Assembly (NCBI GenBank): GCA_029260695.1
Contig: JAJDCT010000405.1
Location: forward strand, 1 to 5,309
DNA from: Phycisphaeraceae bacterium
GTDB lineage: Bacteria > Planctomycetota > Phycisphaerae > Phycisphaerales > Phycisphaeraceae
Reading direction: 5' to 3'
Length of the DNA stretch: 5,309 nucleotides
The notes under the pieces are model-generated. The model made no database searches, was not told the DNA's origin, and saw only the letters and a list, made by a program, of their open reading frames with translations. Made by a program: the position numbers and the translations under genes. Of the stretch, positions 4,468-5,309 are shown piece by piece (within the stretch, counting starts at the first letter, position 1; every line of letters starts with the position of its first letter).

Positions 4468-5309
4468 ATGACCACGCACCGCGTTGAAATGCAGCTCGGC
4501 GGACGCACTCTAAGCATCGAGACCGGCAAGATCGCCAAGCAGGCGGACGGGGCTGTCCTCGTGCAGTACGGCGAGACCGTCGTGCTGGGCACCGCTGTCC
4601 ACGCCGCACCCCGTGAAGGGCTGGACTTCTTCCCCCTGACCGTGGACTACCGCGAGAAGCTCAGCGCTGCGGGCAAGTTCCCAGGCGGCTTCCGCAAGCG
4701 TGAAGGCGCACCGAACCAGAAAGAAATCCTGACCATGAGGAACATCGACCGGCCGCTTCGGCCTCTGTTCCCCAAGGGTTACAAGGACGAGGTGCAGATC
4801 CAGTGCTGGGTGCTGTCCGCCGACGGGCAGAACGACCCTGACGTGCTGGCGGGGATCGCCGCATCGGCCGCCCTGTCGATCAGCTCGGTCCCGTTCCAAG
4901 GCCCGGTTGGCAACATCCGCCTGGGTCGGATCGACGACAAGGTCGTGGTCATGCCCACCGCGGCACAGAACGAATTCTCCGACATGGACCTGCTGCTGTG
5001 CGGTCACCAGGACGGCCTGAACATGATCGAGGTCGGGGCCCACGAGCTGTCCGAAGACGTTGTCGCGGCGGCGATCGAAGAGGGTTTTGAGCACGTCAAG
5101 GCTGTCGCCGGCCTGATCGAAGAGCTGGTCGGCAAGTGCGGCCAGGAGAAGGTCAACACCACCCCGCAGATCCCGGACGACATCATCCAGACGGTCAAGG
5201 ACAAGCTGTCCGGCCCGCTTCAGGCCGCCAAGACCACTGCGGGCAACAAGCTTGACCGGCAGGTCGCGGTCAAGAACGCGATCAGCGACTTCCTCAAGTC
5301 CGAATTCCC
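4468..5309 (+). CDS. pnp: Polynucleotide phosphorylase, N-terminal 280 residues (partial, 3' end outside window)
   Basis: PNPase degrades RNA 3' to 5' by phosphorolysis, releasing nucleoside diphosphates; it forms trimers and takes part in the degradosome in many bacteria. The first RNase PH-like domain (about residues 5-145) is clear: LSIETGKIAKQADGAVLV (15-32), DFFPLTVDYREK (53-64), the RNA-contacting G74-F75-R76-K77-R78-E79-G80, the RNIDRPLRPLFP block (91-102) and LSADGQNDPDVLAGIAASAAL (117-136 onward). After the strand segment with GPVGNIRLGRID (145-156), the helical linker starts near residue 190 and is cut by the window edge. The family is about 700 residues, so the second RNase PH domain and the KH and S1 domains lie outside. 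The ATG at 4468 is preceded by an A-rich stretch without a Shine-Dalgarno. The gene lies downstream of rpsO and may be partly cotranscribed with it. Confidence 0.97.
   Translation, partial: MTTHRVEMQLGGRTLSIETGKIAKQADGAVLVQYGETVVLGTAVHAAPREGLDFFPLTVDYREKLSAAGKFPGGFRKREGAPNQKEILTMRNIDRPLRPLFPKGYKDEVQIQCWVLSADGQNDPDVLAGIAASAALSISSVPFQGPVGNIRLGRIDDKVVVMPTAAQNEFSDMDLLLCGHQDGLNMIEVGAHELSEDVVAAAIEEGFEHVKAVAGLIEELVGKCGQEKVNTTPQIPDDIIQTVKDKLSGPLQAAKTTAGNKLDRQVAVKNAISDFLKSEF

Noticed and set aside
4224..4487. 87-codon plus-strand ORF starting directly after the rpsO stop and overlapping pnp by 20 nt
   Set aside because: The product is a Pro/Arg/His-rich low-complexity chain typical of translated C-rich noncoding DNA. 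It crosses two strong hairpins and has no ribosome site of its own. Homologous spacers would need to conserve the frame to revive it.
4510..5094. 194-codon minus-strand ORF opposite pnp
   Set aside because: pnp on the plus strand is unambiguous from its RNase PH-domain motifs; the antisense product is a compositional shadow.
1..5309. CRISPR arrays, tRNA or rRNA genes, transposases and long terminal inverted repeats
   Set aside because: No regularly spaced repeats, tRNA cloverleaf, rRNA-like sequence or transposase frame was seen on either strand.

Overview
The window reads as chromosomal DNA from a high-GC bacterium: four housekeeping loci with a small accessory insert between two of them. 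Amino-acid signatures identify serA (5' part only), hemL, rpsO and pnp (5' part only). The GC-rich codons, the poor Shine-Dalgarno sequences of the core genes and the flavour of the SerA and PNPase N-termini suggest Planctomycetota, perhaps the Phycisphaerae. That placement is inference from memory of the families, not a search result.

Layout from left to right: (1) positions 1-898, minus strand, the first 299 codons of D-3-phosphoglycerate dehydrogenase (serA), with its 3' end off the left edge. (2) Positions 899-1134, an intergenic region whose right end holds a strong-looking promoter inside an imperfect palindrome. (3) Positions 1135-1721, plus strand, a ParD/ParE-type toxin-antitoxin pair overlapping by 4 nt. 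(4) Positions 1724-1754, an inverted repeat between convergent genes. (5) Positions 1757-2329, minus strand, a 190-residue GIY-YIG-fold protein, lower in GC than its surroundings and with the best Shine-Dalgarno sequence of the window. (6) Positions 2391-2417, a hairpin plus T-run that could terminate hemL. (7) Positions 2439-3755, minus strand, complete hemL. (8) Positions 3756-3953, the divergent hemL/rpsO control region. (9) Positions 3954-4223, plus strand, complete rpsO (ribosomal protein S15). (10) Positions 4224-4467, a 244-nt C-rich intergenic region with two stable hairpins. (11) Positions 4468-5309, plus strand, the first 280 codons of polynucleotide phosphorylase (pnp), running off the right edge.

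Functionally, serA (serine synthesis), hemL (tetrapyrrole synthesis) and rpsO-pnp (translation and RNA decay, a widely conserved gene pair) are ordinary core genes. The parDE pair and the GIY-YIG gene form a roughly 1.2-kb accessory insert. parDE matches the neighbouring GC content, whereas the GIY-YIG gene is about 53% GC by hand count against 62-72% in sampled lines of the other genes, so the two may have arrived separately.

I see no convincing wholly new system. The points most worth a second look are the atypical GIY-YIG protein, the promoter geometry that would make both parD and hemL transcripts leaderless, and the structured rpsO-pnp spacer.
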